Shown here one piece after another: positions 1 through 12,900 of a stretch of 64,000 bases of DNA. Each line of letters opens with the position of its first letter. Positions within the stretch are counted from its first letter, which is position 1. Source of the stretch: Enoplolaimus lenunculus (Eukaryota > Nematoda > Enoplea > Enoplida > Thoracostomopsidae); contig JASANG010000573.1 of NCBI GenBank assembly GCA_030248215.1, positions 1 to 64,000 on the forward strand, in the 5' to 3' direction. Position numbers and translations under genes: made by a program. The notes beneath the pieces were generated by a model that saw only the letters and a program-made list of their open reading frames with translations, was not told the origin of the DNA and did no database searches.

Positions 1-240
1 AAATGCAACTATTAACCAGTTGTTATGAGGGCTGGAGATAAAACACTGCACAAGTCACTGCTAACTAATTACATTCTAAGTGTGTGGTAATATTTTCAAG
101 ACCTTAGCTTTATCTGATGTCTTAATATTATTTTTGATTTGCATTTTTCGTTTTTTCAAGTTTAATTCTAAATTTTTTATCGAAAATGTTATTTTACTTT
201 CATGTTATATTTACATTTTCTATTCAATATTGTTCTATAG

Positions 241-3200
241 TTCTCAATCACAACATGACACTGACGCGATATCACTGCCGTCGCGGATTATGACCGAACA
301 AAAATTTGCTCAAACAACACTTTCTGCGTTTGAAAATTATTCGTTGCTCACAACGCCATATTTTTGTGAAGTTGACGACAGTAATTGCAATCATGACTGT
401 AGCAGTTGTGGTGTTAGTGGCGGTAATTGCCTCGCCTGCCGTGGGCATCAGTGTCGTTCACCGAAATGTTGCAGCAATAATCGGGCCTTGAAAGCAACAT
501 TGAGCTTTGATAATGCTTTAATTGGAGCCGAAGGACGTCTATGGGAACCGGGCCAGACTCCAAGAGCTGGGAATGGAACTACAGAGCGATCAACTGGGCC
601 ACGGCGAAAGCGTGTCTCATCTGTGGAATCTGTGTACAGGTAGGCGAGAGCGTGGTAAAGTGGGAGCGTGGAAACTATGAGCGTGGGAAAGTTGAGGTGT
701 GGAAATCAGGTACAGGAAGTAAATCAAACAAATAGAGTGGTATTGTTAAGATGATGTGTGATATTGTATTCCGCAGTCCTAGTGTTGTTATTGAGTAAGT
801 TTCTAAATTTGACTTAAATTATTCAGCAAATCCGTTGACGCCGTTTTTGTTTTATTCTATCATGAGTAGCATGCAATTTTGTTGATAACAAAAAACTGGA
901 ACAGATTCAGACGAAAAAATGACGGTACGGTTTGTATCGAAAAGACGTAAAATTGACTGGTTGTTCGGCGGTGTCTGTTTCCTGCAGTGTTTTCATTTTG
1001 ACTCGTTATTTTGTTTCAGTATGTGCGACAGTTTATCGCCGTTGCCCGATGTTGGCGTACCGGGAATGCCTGGGTCGCGTGATTTAGAGCTTGCCGTGAG
1101 ACGCATTCAAGTGTTGCGTGCTGTTGAGCGTGACTATCAAGCACATCGATTGGCGCGGTTAGCGCAAATGAGCGAGATGGAACCGATACAGGGAGAGACA
1201 GGTGAGCCACTGGTTTAGGGTAGCGCTGTTGTACTTGAAGTGCGGCATTGTCCGTCATCCCACATGGTTTCGTACACAAATTGCACTACTTCGCAGGATG
1301 GTATTTCGCGCATGACGCCGCACGGCGACACATAGAGATGGGCTGTGACATGGCGGCCTTATGACATTTCAGGTACGAAAAGCGCTACGCTAACTTAGGT
1401 TTGTGGTAACATCACGGAGTTGCAAGGGCGTGGCCGTGGGTTTTGACGGTTGAAAACTCGTTTACGATTATTGTTCAGTGTTTTTGGGAGCTTTTTAAGT
1501 TAGTAGAATTAGAAATCTTTTCACTCGAAATTTCTATAGCACTTGATAAATACCCTATTGAAAACACTGGCTACGCCACGCGTGATGTTTGGGCCGTTCA
1601 TGTTACGTGTTTTGGAAGTTAAAAAGATATTATTACATAGCTACTAATTTAGCACAAAGTAGTCTGACCGACCAATCAATGGGAATGGCTTGTTTCTGTA
1701 ATGTATTTCAGAAATTTGGACGGTTGCATTTTGGGAAATTTGGGTTGCTAAAATAAACTAGTTTTCTGGTTTTTTCAAACTATCGACAATGTGAGATTCC
1801 TTTAATAATAATTACTGATGTTACTTTTTCAGCTTTAAATTCAGCCTGTAAATCGGATTCAAATCGAGCTGAGGCGACTACGACAGAGTGTGGTGATAAT
1901 GTGAAACGCAGCGCTAGATCGTTCGATTTTATTCGCCAATTAACAGTGGGGTCCGCGGAATCACCCCGACTAGAACTAGTGAAACCTGTTAAAGGTAAGC
2001 GCTGCTGATTTACTTTATTGTTGTCTGTTTTCGCCGTGATTTGGTTGTGGCAGATGAGCAGACAGTTGAATTTGATTGGTTTGTTTTTAAATGTGAAACA
2101 GTGTGAAATTTAGCTTTGCGAATTATTATTGTTAGTCCTGGTGCTGCAATGTGTTTGAAATATGTGTAAAAATTTAATCCAGGTCAGTTTGGAGAACTCA
2201 TGGAGGTGGTTGATGTATACTTGAGCGTTGTCCAAGTATTAATAAAAAAATGATGTTATTTTTTAGATTTTGTTTTGGATATTGTTTGTTGCTTGAAGTT
2301 TGTTTTGATTTAACTTTTAGGATCATCACTGCTACAGCGATGGCAATACCTTGCAACGCCAAGTATTACGCGGTCACTAGAACCGATCTCAACAGCTAGT
2401 GTATGCTATCGTGCTCAGAATTCTATCGTTAGCAGCATATGCTCAGCAAACAAAAATCATTCATCTCGTTGCCTAACAATCAATAGCTTTCAAGTCGGTA
2501 GCGATGCAGTTTCTGGTGCGAACGAACAGAGAATATCGAATGCAATTGTGGTCAATTGTACAGGTACGTTGACGGGGTATGGCAAGGGTGTTTCCAGGGG
2601 GTTCAGGTGGCAACCCGCTATAGTTGGTATTTCGGTTCAGATGGTTTAAGGAACGGTATCAGTTTGCAACACCAGAAACCACCCGCCTTCCTCAAAGGTT
2701 TTAGAGAACGTTAAGACACACCACTTTTCAAAATCTTGGGTACGCCTATGGGGTGGAAAGTAAGTTTACCAACAAGATCAGTAACGACTTTGTACACAAG
2801 ACTTACCAACTATTTGAAAACATTGGGGTCTTTAAAGTCCATTGTGTTGTGTTGTGGCCCGCACCCATTCCGTTCCTAACCGTAGAGTTAAAAGAATGCG
2901 CTATAGTTACATAATTATAGTTCTAAATAGAATATACCCTGGATTACTTCGTAACTATAACTTTTGTAAACAGCTGTTCATTTTTAATTTTACTGAAGTA
3001 CACAGTGGCTAGGTTTCTGAAACCTTACAAAAGTATAATTTTATACATAAGAAAATACTTGAATAATTGAAATTGTTTAACGCGGTGCAAGTTAATGCGT
3101 CTTGGTTATTGTAAACAATTTAGCAAATCTTAAATACTTTAGTACGATTGCAGAAAGACAGGCATTGGTTCGGCGATTAGGTTTTTGTGAATCTGTATTG

Positions 3201-5080
3201 CTTAATGGAGTATAATTGATTTATTTTACAGATGCATCAAATGTAACTAACGACGAAATGGCTGCTCAATCTAAAACTGAACCAACGCTGTCGCTTACTT
3301 ACGCCAATGTTGTTCATCCAAATTATTGTCAAGCTTTAACTCAGTTCCAGACGAACAAAAGGTAAAATGCGCCGTTTACAATAATTTTGTCAATACGAAG
3401 ACCAAAAAGTGTTTTCTGTATTATAATATAGCCAGTTAGTGATAGGTTTATATTGCTTAGCGGATTGCTATGTTCGGACGGCACTGCAAGTCAAAATATT
3501 TTTGTTAACAAATATTGTTATGTGCGTCTCGTTTGGGCAATTAACGTGCGTTTTTGGACTGCATTAAAACATTAGTCATAGAGTACAGGGTTGCCCTACC
3601 TTCATTAGAAATATTGGACTGAAGTCAAATTCGTCTGCTGCTGTGCGAGTTTGCCTATGAATATCGATGGATGGCTGGTGTTGATAGCATTGACGTTTTA
3701 TTGTTCTGCGAATTTTTGTTAATGTCCAAGTCTAAGGTATATCTACATGACCCTCTGTCCTATTATAAATTTTTTCAATTTTTCAGCGAGCATTCCTTTA
3801 CGTGCAACGTTGAAAACAACAACGATAACAACAAAATCAATGAAAATAGAAATAGAAAAGAAAACAAGTGCAACGCCAGCTGTAGCAATAACTCGAATTC
3901 TGCCACAACCTTGCCGTTTAGCCAACGAAATTCCATTTGTATAATTGACAACTATTGTAATACGGAGCTTCAGTGTCCATCTTCTACAGCAGTGCTTTCT
4001 GACCAATGGAGACTAAGTAGAAATAGTCTTTGCACCTCAACATACTCCCTAGATCTGGAACTGTCGTGTGCGCTGAATGAGCGGGTCCGGGCATCCAGAC
4101 AAAATTTATTCAGTAACGATGCTGGAAAAATTATATTCAATAAAGCCGCTCGCAAACCGATGAAATGTAGCAACGATCAAATTCAATCTCAGGATATCGC
4201 GGGTAGATCACGTCTTTGTTACGGTGGAGTAGTGGATGAGGGACCGAGATTGCTAGATATATCCCAAGGCAGGGCAGCTGGTAAGTCTTGTGAGAAGATT
4301 GGTGTCCCGGAGGGCATGGGAACAGATCTAGACGCAGTACTTAGTAATTCTGAGTCTAGTAGTCGGAGAGGCAGCTCGAAGAATCTTAAATTGAACAATT
4401 GTACTCAGTCAAGTCAAATCCCAGCATTTGGTTCATGTTGTCAGCTTTCAAAAACATCTGTGCCAGCCAACAGCAATATAGAGCAACGGAAGATGATCAA
4501 CTTGAAAGGAGCACCTACAGAGGCTGTTCTTACCGCTAAAGACATATATGGGGAACCTGTCCCACTGTCTTGCCTTAAATCGTTACCGACCCATCAGGTA
4601 GGGCAATCCAAATGGCCTACACCAGCTGTCGGTGATATGAATTTCCCGATTGGATTGTACAAGACGAGATATACCTCGACACCGGAACGAGACAGCTCTC
4701 CGGACGATTTATTAGACATGAGTCTGAAATCTCTGTCAAAGATGTCGATTAAATCTATAGCTGCGTCTGGATTGGAAATGCAACGGCAAGAACGGGTAGT
4801 ATCTCCTCTTTCAGGGCCAAGTATGTGTAGTACTCCAGTTATGCAAGTACCAGGAGTTGTCATGAGGTCCGCGTTGAGGGGCGAACCTCAATATTTGGAA
4901 GAGTCCGGTGATAATTTGGTGCGGTTGGAAAATTCATGTCCAGAGACTGAGTGTCGGATAAGCAGATCGAAAAATGAGCTTAGTTTAATTGGAGGATCGT
5001 TTTTGGATGGTGCCATCAACAGGAACTCATTTGGATGCCGTGGGACTTGTAAATCACGAGATCGAAGCACTGAGTTATAA
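241..5080 (+). CDS. Multi-exon gene, 3' part, product not recognised
   Basis: Six exons join in one open frame with GT-AG junctions and matching phases: 241-639, 1020-1201, 1833-1994, 2321-2563, 3232-3361 and 3787-5080 (stop TAA). Together they give about 802 codons. The first exon starts at phase 2 after a TATAG acceptor, so the start codon must lie upstream, probably outside the window. I do not recognise the family. Visible traits: a cysteine-rich stretch in the first exon (CNHDC, CGVSGGNC, CRGHQC, PKCC); a basic PRRKR just before the first junction; a probable charged helix in exon 2 (DLELAVRRIQVLRAVERDYQ); and a long Ser/Asn/Thr-rich last exon of 431 codons with an N-rich tract at its start and a SLKSLSKMSIKSI segment. 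There is no signal peptide or membrane segment in the joined frame. It looks like a largely disordered, possibly regulatory or cytoskeletal protein, but that is inference. Phase agreement at all five junctions makes a real gene likely. Confidence 0.72.
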
Positions 5081-5700
5081 CGACGGTATGAATAACCAGT
5101 GAATGTATTTGATACAGTGTCAAATAAGTGCAAGCCGGTCACAAAGAGAAAAGGTCCTACAAGTAGTCGTAAGCGGCCTTGAACGATATCTTAGACTCCA
5201 ATTTTGATTCTGGTTTATACTCTTCTTGAGGACACCAGTTTATAGTTTAGTGACCGGTGTTGGAGTTTTTGAGTCAGGAAAGCGAAACCTGCTATATGTA
5301 GGACTCTTTTTGAAATGGTATACACACATTGAAGGATTCGGCTTTGTGTACCACGTTTTTGTAACCGCAAATTGCAGTTACCGGCATGAAATTTAAGCCT
5401 GTTTTAGTCAAAATTTTCAAAACATTTTAAACAGTTCAGTAAGAGTCAATCATAAATTTATCGTTTTAGGCTTAGGCTGTGGTAAAGGCTTAGGAATATT
5501 ATGTAAACCTTTTGGCGCATGTTACTTTTAGGGCCGTCCTGTTTTCTCGCTCGACTGCAATAGCGTGTGATTAGAGTTTAGAATATTTTTTTGCTTATGC
5601 TTAGGCTTTACGCTTAGGAATATACATAATATTTATGTAAAGTTACGGTCTTAAAAGTGACATTAGCTATCCTTTTAATAAAGCTAAAAGCCTAAGAGTA
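5081..5700 (+). other. Probable 3' UTR and polyadenylation signal of the first gene
   Basis: The sequence after the TAA at 5078-5080 has no long open frame. A canonical AATAAA lies at 5677-5682, about 600 bases after the stop. Within it, 5460-5640 contains several TTAGGC-like hexamers and a GGGCCGTCCTGTT segment resembling the end of the 8-bp-duplication transposon family seen at 6671 and 30995, so a relic may lie in the untranslated region. Confidence 0.45.
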
Positions 5701-6660
5701 AAATGAGGGGGTGGGGAAAGCGTACCAGAACCAAATCGAGGAAAATTTTGACTCATCGATTAGGGTTAAGGGCCAGCATATTAACTTGAATAATAGATTC
5801 TTGCTTCTAGTAGTATAATATTGTAGTATGTTTTGAATTATTTTTTTGTTACGTTTGACATTATTAATTTTGACTATCGTTGAATGGTGCAATGTTGAAT
5901 AGTTTATCAGTTTATTTGTATTTGTTTAAATTTTTTATTATCGGAAATTATCATAAATGAGCAGATCAAAATTTTAAAGAATTTCAATGCAAATATAAAA
6001 ATTAGAATTTAAACCATGTTCGATCGCCAGATGTTACTTCGTTAGGGCTTATGCCAATGTTTTGTTAGTTTGTTAACTTTAAAAACGCAAGTTTTTTTAA
6101 CTTGACCGTATCGGAAATTAAAAATTGCTGAGGAATTGCTGAAATTTGAGTTTCTTTTCAAAAAGTGATTGTTAAAACGATTTGTTTTGACGTATGTAAA
6201 TAAGACCGTTCGAGGTATTAACTTAATAAGTAATAATTATCATTTATGGAAATGCAAAGAGGCTATGGCACTTAAGCTTAACCAAGAATGTCCAATAAAA
6301 ATAATAGGTTGAATTGTTAATGTGTTGTGAACCGTAAATATATATATTTTTAAATTTGATATAACGTAGCAGTAATGATCCAGAGAATGGATTTTTTTGT
6401 AGGTCCTTCTAAATTTTTTATCCAGTTTCGTTAACGTAGCTAAGTATTTATGGTTTGAGAAGGCATTCGTATATACTCGAATTGTTCTATTGCTCCTTGT
6501 CACAGAAGAGTTTAATTGGTTTTGAATGAGACTGATATACCAGATACTTACGTCATAGGTATGATGGTACAACGAGAGTTATGACTCTGGTTCCGGCAGG
6601 AAAACGACGTGCGACGTTGATATATAAAGTAGTCATAGTTTCTGGGGTCGTGGTGAGAGT
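5701..6660. other. AT-rich spacer, no gene seen
   Basis: No frame has coding character or splice-compatible neighbours. The sequence is AT-rich with short homopolymers. Confidence 0.5.
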
Positions 6661-6670
6661 CAAATTTGTC

Positions 6671-6846
6671 GGCCAATTTGGGCCAATGTAAAGAACTGGG
6701 GCGGAACAGTGTTATAAGCATATTCCTAAGCTTAAGCCTAAGCCTTAGCGTATTAAGAATGGGCATATTCCAAAGCCTAAAAGATAAGCAAAAAAGTTAG
6801 TCTAAAGCTTAAGCTTACTATTTTCTAGCCTGATCTTGCATGGGCC
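6671..6846 (-). mobile_element. Small inverted-repeat transposon (GGCC family) with TTAGGC-like interior
   Basis: The element starts GGCC and ends with the complementary GGGCC, and a perfect 8-bp duplication AATTTGTC flanks it at 6663-6670 and 6847-6854. The left end is doubled (two GGCCAAT motifs). The interior holds CCTAAGC/GCCTAAG hexamers, the reverse complement of the TTAGGC runs in the copy at 30995. It has no coding capacity, so it is a non-autonomous MITE. An 8-bp duplication is typical of hAT and a few other superfamilies. Confidence 0.75.
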
Positions 6847-7024
6847 AATTTGTCGAACGTTTTTTATTTGCTACAGGTATAGTTCTTGGATTATCAAACC
6901 AACCAGTTAAAAGTTATTTTTTGTGTCGGCTTTATTTTTTCATTTTATCATTCAAAGAATAAAAGTTCTATGTTTATAGCTGGTTTGAGCGAGAGATAAC
7001 TGCATCATTAAAAATGCAGACTGA

Positions 7025-7105
7025 TATGTAATTTCAAGGTGACATTCGAACCCCAGTCTCACGGGTGGGAGGCGTTTACGATGACCACTGAGCTATAGGA
7101 GCTTG
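7025..7105 (-). ncRNA. tRNA-like relic or SINE head
   Basis: On the minus strand an A-box-like TAGCTCAGTGGT is followed about 45 bases later by a B-box-like GGGGTTCGAAT, the internal RNA polymerase III promoter of tRNAs. The 3' side of the T stem and the acceptor stem do not pair, so it is not a working tRNA gene. A tRNA pseudogene or the head of a tRNA-derived SINE fits best. Confidence 0.4.
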
Positions 7106-7337
7106 ACGCTCGACCCCGAGTGGCTCTCACGTCTTGTGGAGATTTAACACTGCACATATATGTTATAAATGTTAAACACTGCCCACAGTGCGTTTATTGC
7201 TTGTACACTATTGTATTTAGTTGTTCATAGTATACTCTATGAGCGAAAGGGTTAAGCAAATAATTAGTCAAAAAAGATTAACCGTTATCTTCATCCCTGA
7301 TCTATACATGGCCAAAACTTTCATACAATATCCATTT

Positions 7338-7650
7338 GCCAGGGTGTAACCGGATGACCGTTTCCGGTGAAAATCGGTGTCCGTTTCCATTATAGAAGTA
7401 AGGGAAATTATTTTCTTCACGTATATATCTCGCACTTATATTCGATGCAGATATATGCTGCAAAATCTTAAAAATTTTGATGCATCCGCTTTTTCTCGAA
7501 TTTTTGAAAAAACCGGTGAATATATGCACGCCTCAATTGCGTCGGCAGAAGACATTTTTGAAAGTTTTAACTTTCAAAACCACCCAAGAAATTTTTCAAA
7601 ACTCCCGAAAATAACCTTTTCCTCAAACACCCAAAAATAATTTTTATCAA
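7338..7650 (+). mobile_element. Fragment of a CAGGGTGTAACC-ended repeat
   Basis: It begins CAGGGTGTAACCGGAT and continues with CCGTTTCC blocks and AAAATTTT-rich sequence. Related copies start at about 19478 (same strand) and end at about 60522 (inverted, ACACCCTG). The terminus resembles that of the hAT-like insertions at 25.5-27.0 kb. No frame encodes a transposase. Confidence 0.45.
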
Positions 7651-7899
7651 TAATTCCCATAAATTCTCAAAAAACATGTTGCAACACATCGCGGAATACA
7701 AGGCACAACTGATGTTGAACAATACTGGATCCAGAGGTTAACTAAAGAATACCAGATTCTTTAATTCATACTTTATCGCCCACAATCAATGAAAACCACA
7801 GAAAAAAATTTACTATATAAAACAAACTCTTGAACATCAATATTTAATCGAACCTAGAGGTTATCTAACCGAACCTATATTTTGGGTTGCCAATATGGC

Positions 7900-8090
7900 T
7901 ATTACCTAGTAACAGAACTATATGTAACATTCGACAAGAGTATGCAACTTTGCTAATGCGTCATCCATTTTATCGTGTGCCCGCCGTGTGGAAAATTGAC
8001 GCAACCATTTCCAAGTACGGTTTTGAAAAACGCTTCAAAAAGGAAATTGAATTTCAAAACTGTTTCAATTTCCCACAGCTATCGATTTTT
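7900..8090 (+). repeat. Dispersed repeat, inverted copy at 16.1-16.25 kb
   Basis: The run from GCGTCATCCATTTTATCG through CCAAGTACGGTTTTGAAAAA recurs in inverse orientation at about 16120-16215 with few changes. Short frames over it are incidental. This is a dispersed, probably transposon-derived segment. Confidence 0.55.
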
Positions 8091-8374
8091 TAAACTCAAG
8101 TAGTTAATTGATAACATTATTTGATCTTCAATTTACCACTAGCGATTTTTTAAACAAGGGCAATGGGAAATTGCGCCATTTTCCAAATTCAATTTCCGCT
8201 TTGCCTTGACACTGCAATTACCAAAGTGGAAATTGAAAGAGAAGCATAACGTTTGCCAATTTAACGATATTGTCCCTGTTATCGAAAATTGAATTTACAG
8301 TTTACAATTTCAGTTGTGATATTGTCCCCAAAAGGTTGAAATTTTGCAACTCAAAGTTCAAATTGAAGGTCAGA

Positions 8375-8605
8375 ATGACAGTTTCTAGAAATGATGTTTG
8401 ATGGGCCACCCAAGTCGCAAGGTTGAAATTGTGCGATTGAAATTGAAAGTAGGAACTGAATGTGATGGGCCTCCTAAGTTGAAATTTTGGAGAGTTTCTA
8501 GAAATGTTTTATGGGCCGCCCAAGTCGCAAGGTTGAAATTGTGCGACTGAAATTGAAAGTAGAAATTGAATGTGATGGGCCTCCTAAGTTGAAATTTGGA
8601 CCCCC
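8375..8605. repeat. Tandem duplication, unit about 120-130 bp
   Basis: Two neighbouring copies share GTTTCTAGAAATG, GGGCCACCCAAGTCGCAAGG (GGGCCGCCC in the second copy) and GGGCCTCCTAAGTTGAAATT. The copies are nearly identical, so the duplication is recent. Confidence 0.65.
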
Positions 8606-8639
8606 TTATCACACCCTCTTATTCGGGTAGTTACAATAA

Positions 8640-8763
8640 TAAAATCATTAATATTGTACCCTATCCATTTACGGACTCTAATTAAAGAAATGAAGACGTA
8701 TTGACTTATAGACTCCAAAATCAGACTATTTTCTCCTCTTTTTATTTGGGTCAGTACAGTACA
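8640..8763. mobile_element. Fragment of the TA-duplicating MITE family
   Basis: It ends TTTGGGTCAGTACAGTA, a diverged form of the TTATTCGGGTCACTACAG terminus of the family described at 17847, and contains the ACGGACTCTAATTA interior seen in full copies. A second end-like piece, TTATTCGGGTAGTTAC, lies just upstream near 8620-8637. Confidence 0.5.
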
Positions 8764-9357
8764 TAGGTTTTATTCACTGTCATTAGCATGTGCATACTTG
8801 ATATATTGAATTAATTCAGTAAAAAAACTTGGACAAAAACAATGCTAATGTAAGCGTGTAAAATAGCATAAATTACGAATTTAAATACAAAAATCAGAAA
8901 TGTTATTTATTTCGATCTGGTTGAAGTGTTAGGCATATGGGGCAAACTGAAAATACACCGAACTTTTTAAGATTTCAATGTAAACTGTTTCTTGTAGAGC
9001 TGGTAACCAAAATGACACCGTATCAAAAAAGTATAATACCAGCTACAACGCAACGATGTAAAAACAGGTTCAGTTGTTCTCTCGAGAACAACGTACTATC
9101 AGCTCTGAAAGCTACTTTAACGGCAGTTTTGTTAACTCAATTCATTAAATACGGCAATCTACCACCCTAATCGGCGTCTTATCCTGGTTTCTAGCTCTTT
9201 GTACATGTCAGAACGAACGTAGTCTATTTGAATCAGCTTTTAATCTGCCCCAATTCAAGGCCTGGTTTATGCCTAACATTACGTATGCAATATTGTCAGG
9301 GACACCATTTCTTCAATGATGTGTACTCAGGATCCACACTAGGAATCTCGAGAATTC

Positions 9358-9421
9358 TTTATTGTTATTATTGTCATTATTATTATTATTATTACTGTTA
9401 TTATTGTTGTTATTATTAGTA
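9358..9421 (+). repeat. (TTA)n microsatellite
   Basis: TTATTATTATTGTTATTATT-type imperfect trinucleotide run of about 60 bases. Poly-leucine and poly-tyrosine frames across it are artefacts. Confidence 0.85.
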
Positions 9422-9787
9422 TTTTCAATTGTCATTAGCTTGGTTGTTCTGATAATGGTATTCGCAGATATGTTTTGTTATTTTTATGACTACCTGATGA
9501 CGACAGCCAGGCACACCCGCTTGTTAATTCTTCCTGAATATCGTAAATAACATGGACCGCCTTCCAGCTTAAGCTGAGCCTCTCCGCCAGTAATAATCCG
9601 AGAAATACTTTTCGAAATTACGTACTTAGCGCATGAAGGACACTAATTCTCTATAAGGTTCATACGTATACACTCACGGGTCATGTAGTTGATTGTTACT
9701 GTAAATGCTTCACCTAAATTCTTTTTCTGGGTTTCGGATATTCACGATGTCTTGCATTATTATTTTGTTTATATACATGTGTTTATT

Positions 9788-9975
9788 CGATAATGACTAG
9801 ATGTGATTAGAAAAAGTACTAGGTAATTGACAAAAAAATCGCACCAGTAGATTGACTAGATATACTTGAAAATTGCACTCTGTATTCACTCTGACTAGAA
9901 TATCCCACAACAGTGCTGACTAGATCCCCGACTCGATATATCACTTTAAAATCTGACTAGACATCACCGGACTAA
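9788..9975. repeat. Cluster of TGACTAGA motifs
   Basis: TGACTAG or a close variant occurs about six times in under 190 bases at irregular spacing. It marks the left edge of the compositionally different block that follows. Confidence 0.5.
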
Positions 9976-12900
9976 CAATTAAGAATTCAATAAAAGCACC
10001 AGCCTCCCAGCGCTTCCTTTCTTAGCGTTTCCTCCTCTGAAGATTAAAATTTCAAAACCTCCCAGCTGAGATTTGCAAGGAAAATCTGTATTTAAGGGGT
10101 GCTGCTAGAACGGGGGCGCCTCCTTGACAGGAACAAGGGAGCCCCGGAGACCTGTTTTACCGGCCCATCCGGATAGCTGAGAGGAGTCTCAAGTTGTGCG
10201 CTGGTCGATTTGGTCAGGGGGTTTTCGAGTTAACCTACTAGCTCCCCTAATGTGGCCCTTGGTGTACGTATGTATTAGTAGTTAAAAAGGTCTATATAAT
10301 GTAGCGTACACTAGATAAGTTGTGTACACATAAATTGAAATTTCTGAGTTGGAGAATTGCCGGACTACCTATAGCTGGAGGTAACGGGGGCGCGGGGACC
10401 CAGGTCCAGCGCAAGATGGTATTAGCCACCCTCACTTTAATTCCGGCCTCGATACGCTGCTTAAAGGGGCCTCTGCCATCAATCCGTTGCTTGAAAATCA
10501 AGTTCCCAGTACCCGAGCCCCTAGACGTTTCGGACCGTACATCGGTTACAAGAATTCGCAGAAACTAAGATGAAAATTGCAGTCACGTGTAAATGGTAGA
10601 ACCTCAGAGGAAAATGGAGAGAGTTGACGATAGGGAGCTCATCGACTAGGGTTAGGAAAACGGGAGAGGGTCCGGCGTACGGAGCTAGGAAACCCACTCA
10701 TACGAAAGCCGTCCCAAACATTTCGACCGGGCCCGAGTTGATTGTAAGGGAATCCGCACCTTTATTGCATGGATTCAGGGCGCCTACCCGCACAGTATAC
10801 CCCTTTCAATGAGTCTCAAAATTTTAAAACGACTAGAATTTCTATTGCACTCGCTGAAAATGATTAATGTGTTTTGCAAAGCATGCGAAGCCCCGGTTTC
10901 AAAAATTTTCCACTGATGGGTAGTTGCTCGCGTCGAGGGGTTTTGAGATACGAGTTAGTGGCCAGAATACAAAAGGGGAATGGGTTTCCCAGTTTGGACC
11001 ACTAGATTTCCCTAAGGCAATCTTTGTTCCGGCCCCGCGACGAGATCAGAGTTTTACATAGACGTAGACTTGCACGGAGGCCACCCAACGGATACGTATC
11101 TGTGTCCCCAGTGCAGTAACCGCAGCCTGTAGTATATTTAACGTTTACACACAATCTTACCGTCCAGTCAGAAACTGCGCTTTGAAGGGGGAGCCGCACG
11201 CTGTTTGCATAAGGAGCGGCGATATTTATCAGAGAGGGTAAGGGTGTGTTGTGCACCATAAGGGAAAAAGAAAGAAACTGTCTATAACGACAGTTGAGGG
11301 TTTTGAAATTTTATAAATTTTGAATTTTAAGTTAAGCAACGCCTCGCCTCAGCCTAAGGGGGGTAGTTAGTTTAGGATTGGGGGGTAGTTTTGTTTTTGG
11401 GTTCAGGGTACGCCAAGGGGATAGGTGAAATTACGTTTTGCGCAGGCGCAACAGTATTTCTAGGAGGTAATCAAGTAGAGCGATGGTCGTCTGTCTCTTA
11501 GGACAACCGGACTTCAGGATTTGAGCTCCGTTGTTTTTAGGATTCAGGTGTGGAGCTGGCGTTCTTGGGTTCGGCACACCGGGTTGGCCGAGTAAGCCGT
11601 CCCGGCTGCCGTTTTAGGTCGAAAACCAGGATCTTGCAAAAATTTTAAATTTCTTGACACTTAAATTTTGAAATTTCTTTTCATTTTTGGGCTTCCTGGG
11701 GTCCTACATTTAGTACCTGTCGTCTTGGCCTTCTGTTTTGGCCGAGAAAGCCACTCCGAACCTGCACAGTGAACGAACGTCTAAAATTAGCGGGAATGTA
11801 GGTTATGAGTATTGGTCGCGAGTTGGGTTTTTAGGAAATTTTGGCTGTCATTTTACTGAATATAGCATGTAAACTGGCATTAGGCAATTTCCCTGCACTG
11901 TGCCGACTAAGAAAATCACCCCAATTATAGCCCGCAATGCGGTAGTCAAAAGTTATAGACATTTTTAAACTTCGAGATTTTGTGCGTGTATGTCCGGAGG
12001 CACGGCTCCGAAAAATGCAATTCTCACTTTTCCGGAATCGGATGTTAAAATTAGTACCATTCGACTCAGCTCGCTGAGCTGATCAAGAAAACCACCCCGA
12101 ACCTTATCCGGAAACCAATAGTTCGAAAGTTATGGGCCCCTGAAGTTTTCGGGATTCAACGTGTACACGCTTTACGGATCCCGGGTCCAAAAATGCAATT
12201 TTCACTTTTCCGGGATCGGGTGCCAAATTTGGTATCAATCAATTCAGCTCGTCGAGCAGGTTAAGAAAACCACCCCTAACCCTGTTCGCAAACCAGTACT
12301 TAAGGAGTTATGGTCAATCAAAGATTTTAAAGATTTTGTGTATGTACACTTTTACGGATCGGATCCTGAAAAACGCGATTTCAACTTTTTCGAGCCACAG
12401 GATTGAAATTGGTATCATTCGATTCGGCTTGCTGAGTAGAGCAAGAAAACCACCCCAAACATGGCCCGCAAACCCATAGATAAAAACTTATGGCTAATTG
12501 AAAATTTCGAATTTTGTGTGTGTACACGCTTTACGGATACGGCTCCGAAAAATGCGATTCCCACTTTTTCGGAGTACAATGTAAAATTTGGTACCATTCG
12601 ACTCCCCACATTCTGCTGAGTAAGAAAACCACCCCGAACAGTGTCCGCAAACGAATACCTCAAAAGTTATGGCCGGTTAAGGCTTTGGGAATTTCGTGTT
12701 TTTAGCACTTGACCAGTGGGTTTTGGGAAGTTATGGTTTCAGTTTACCCTGGATAAAGTACCAAATTTCGAATCATTCAACTTAGCGTAATGTTTCGGTT
12801 AACGGGACCATTCCAAAATAGAGTTCTAGGACTTTGGGCACCAATTATATATGTTTTTAAATTGTCGCTTTAGCTTGTTGCTTGAATTTTTCTTTTGTGT

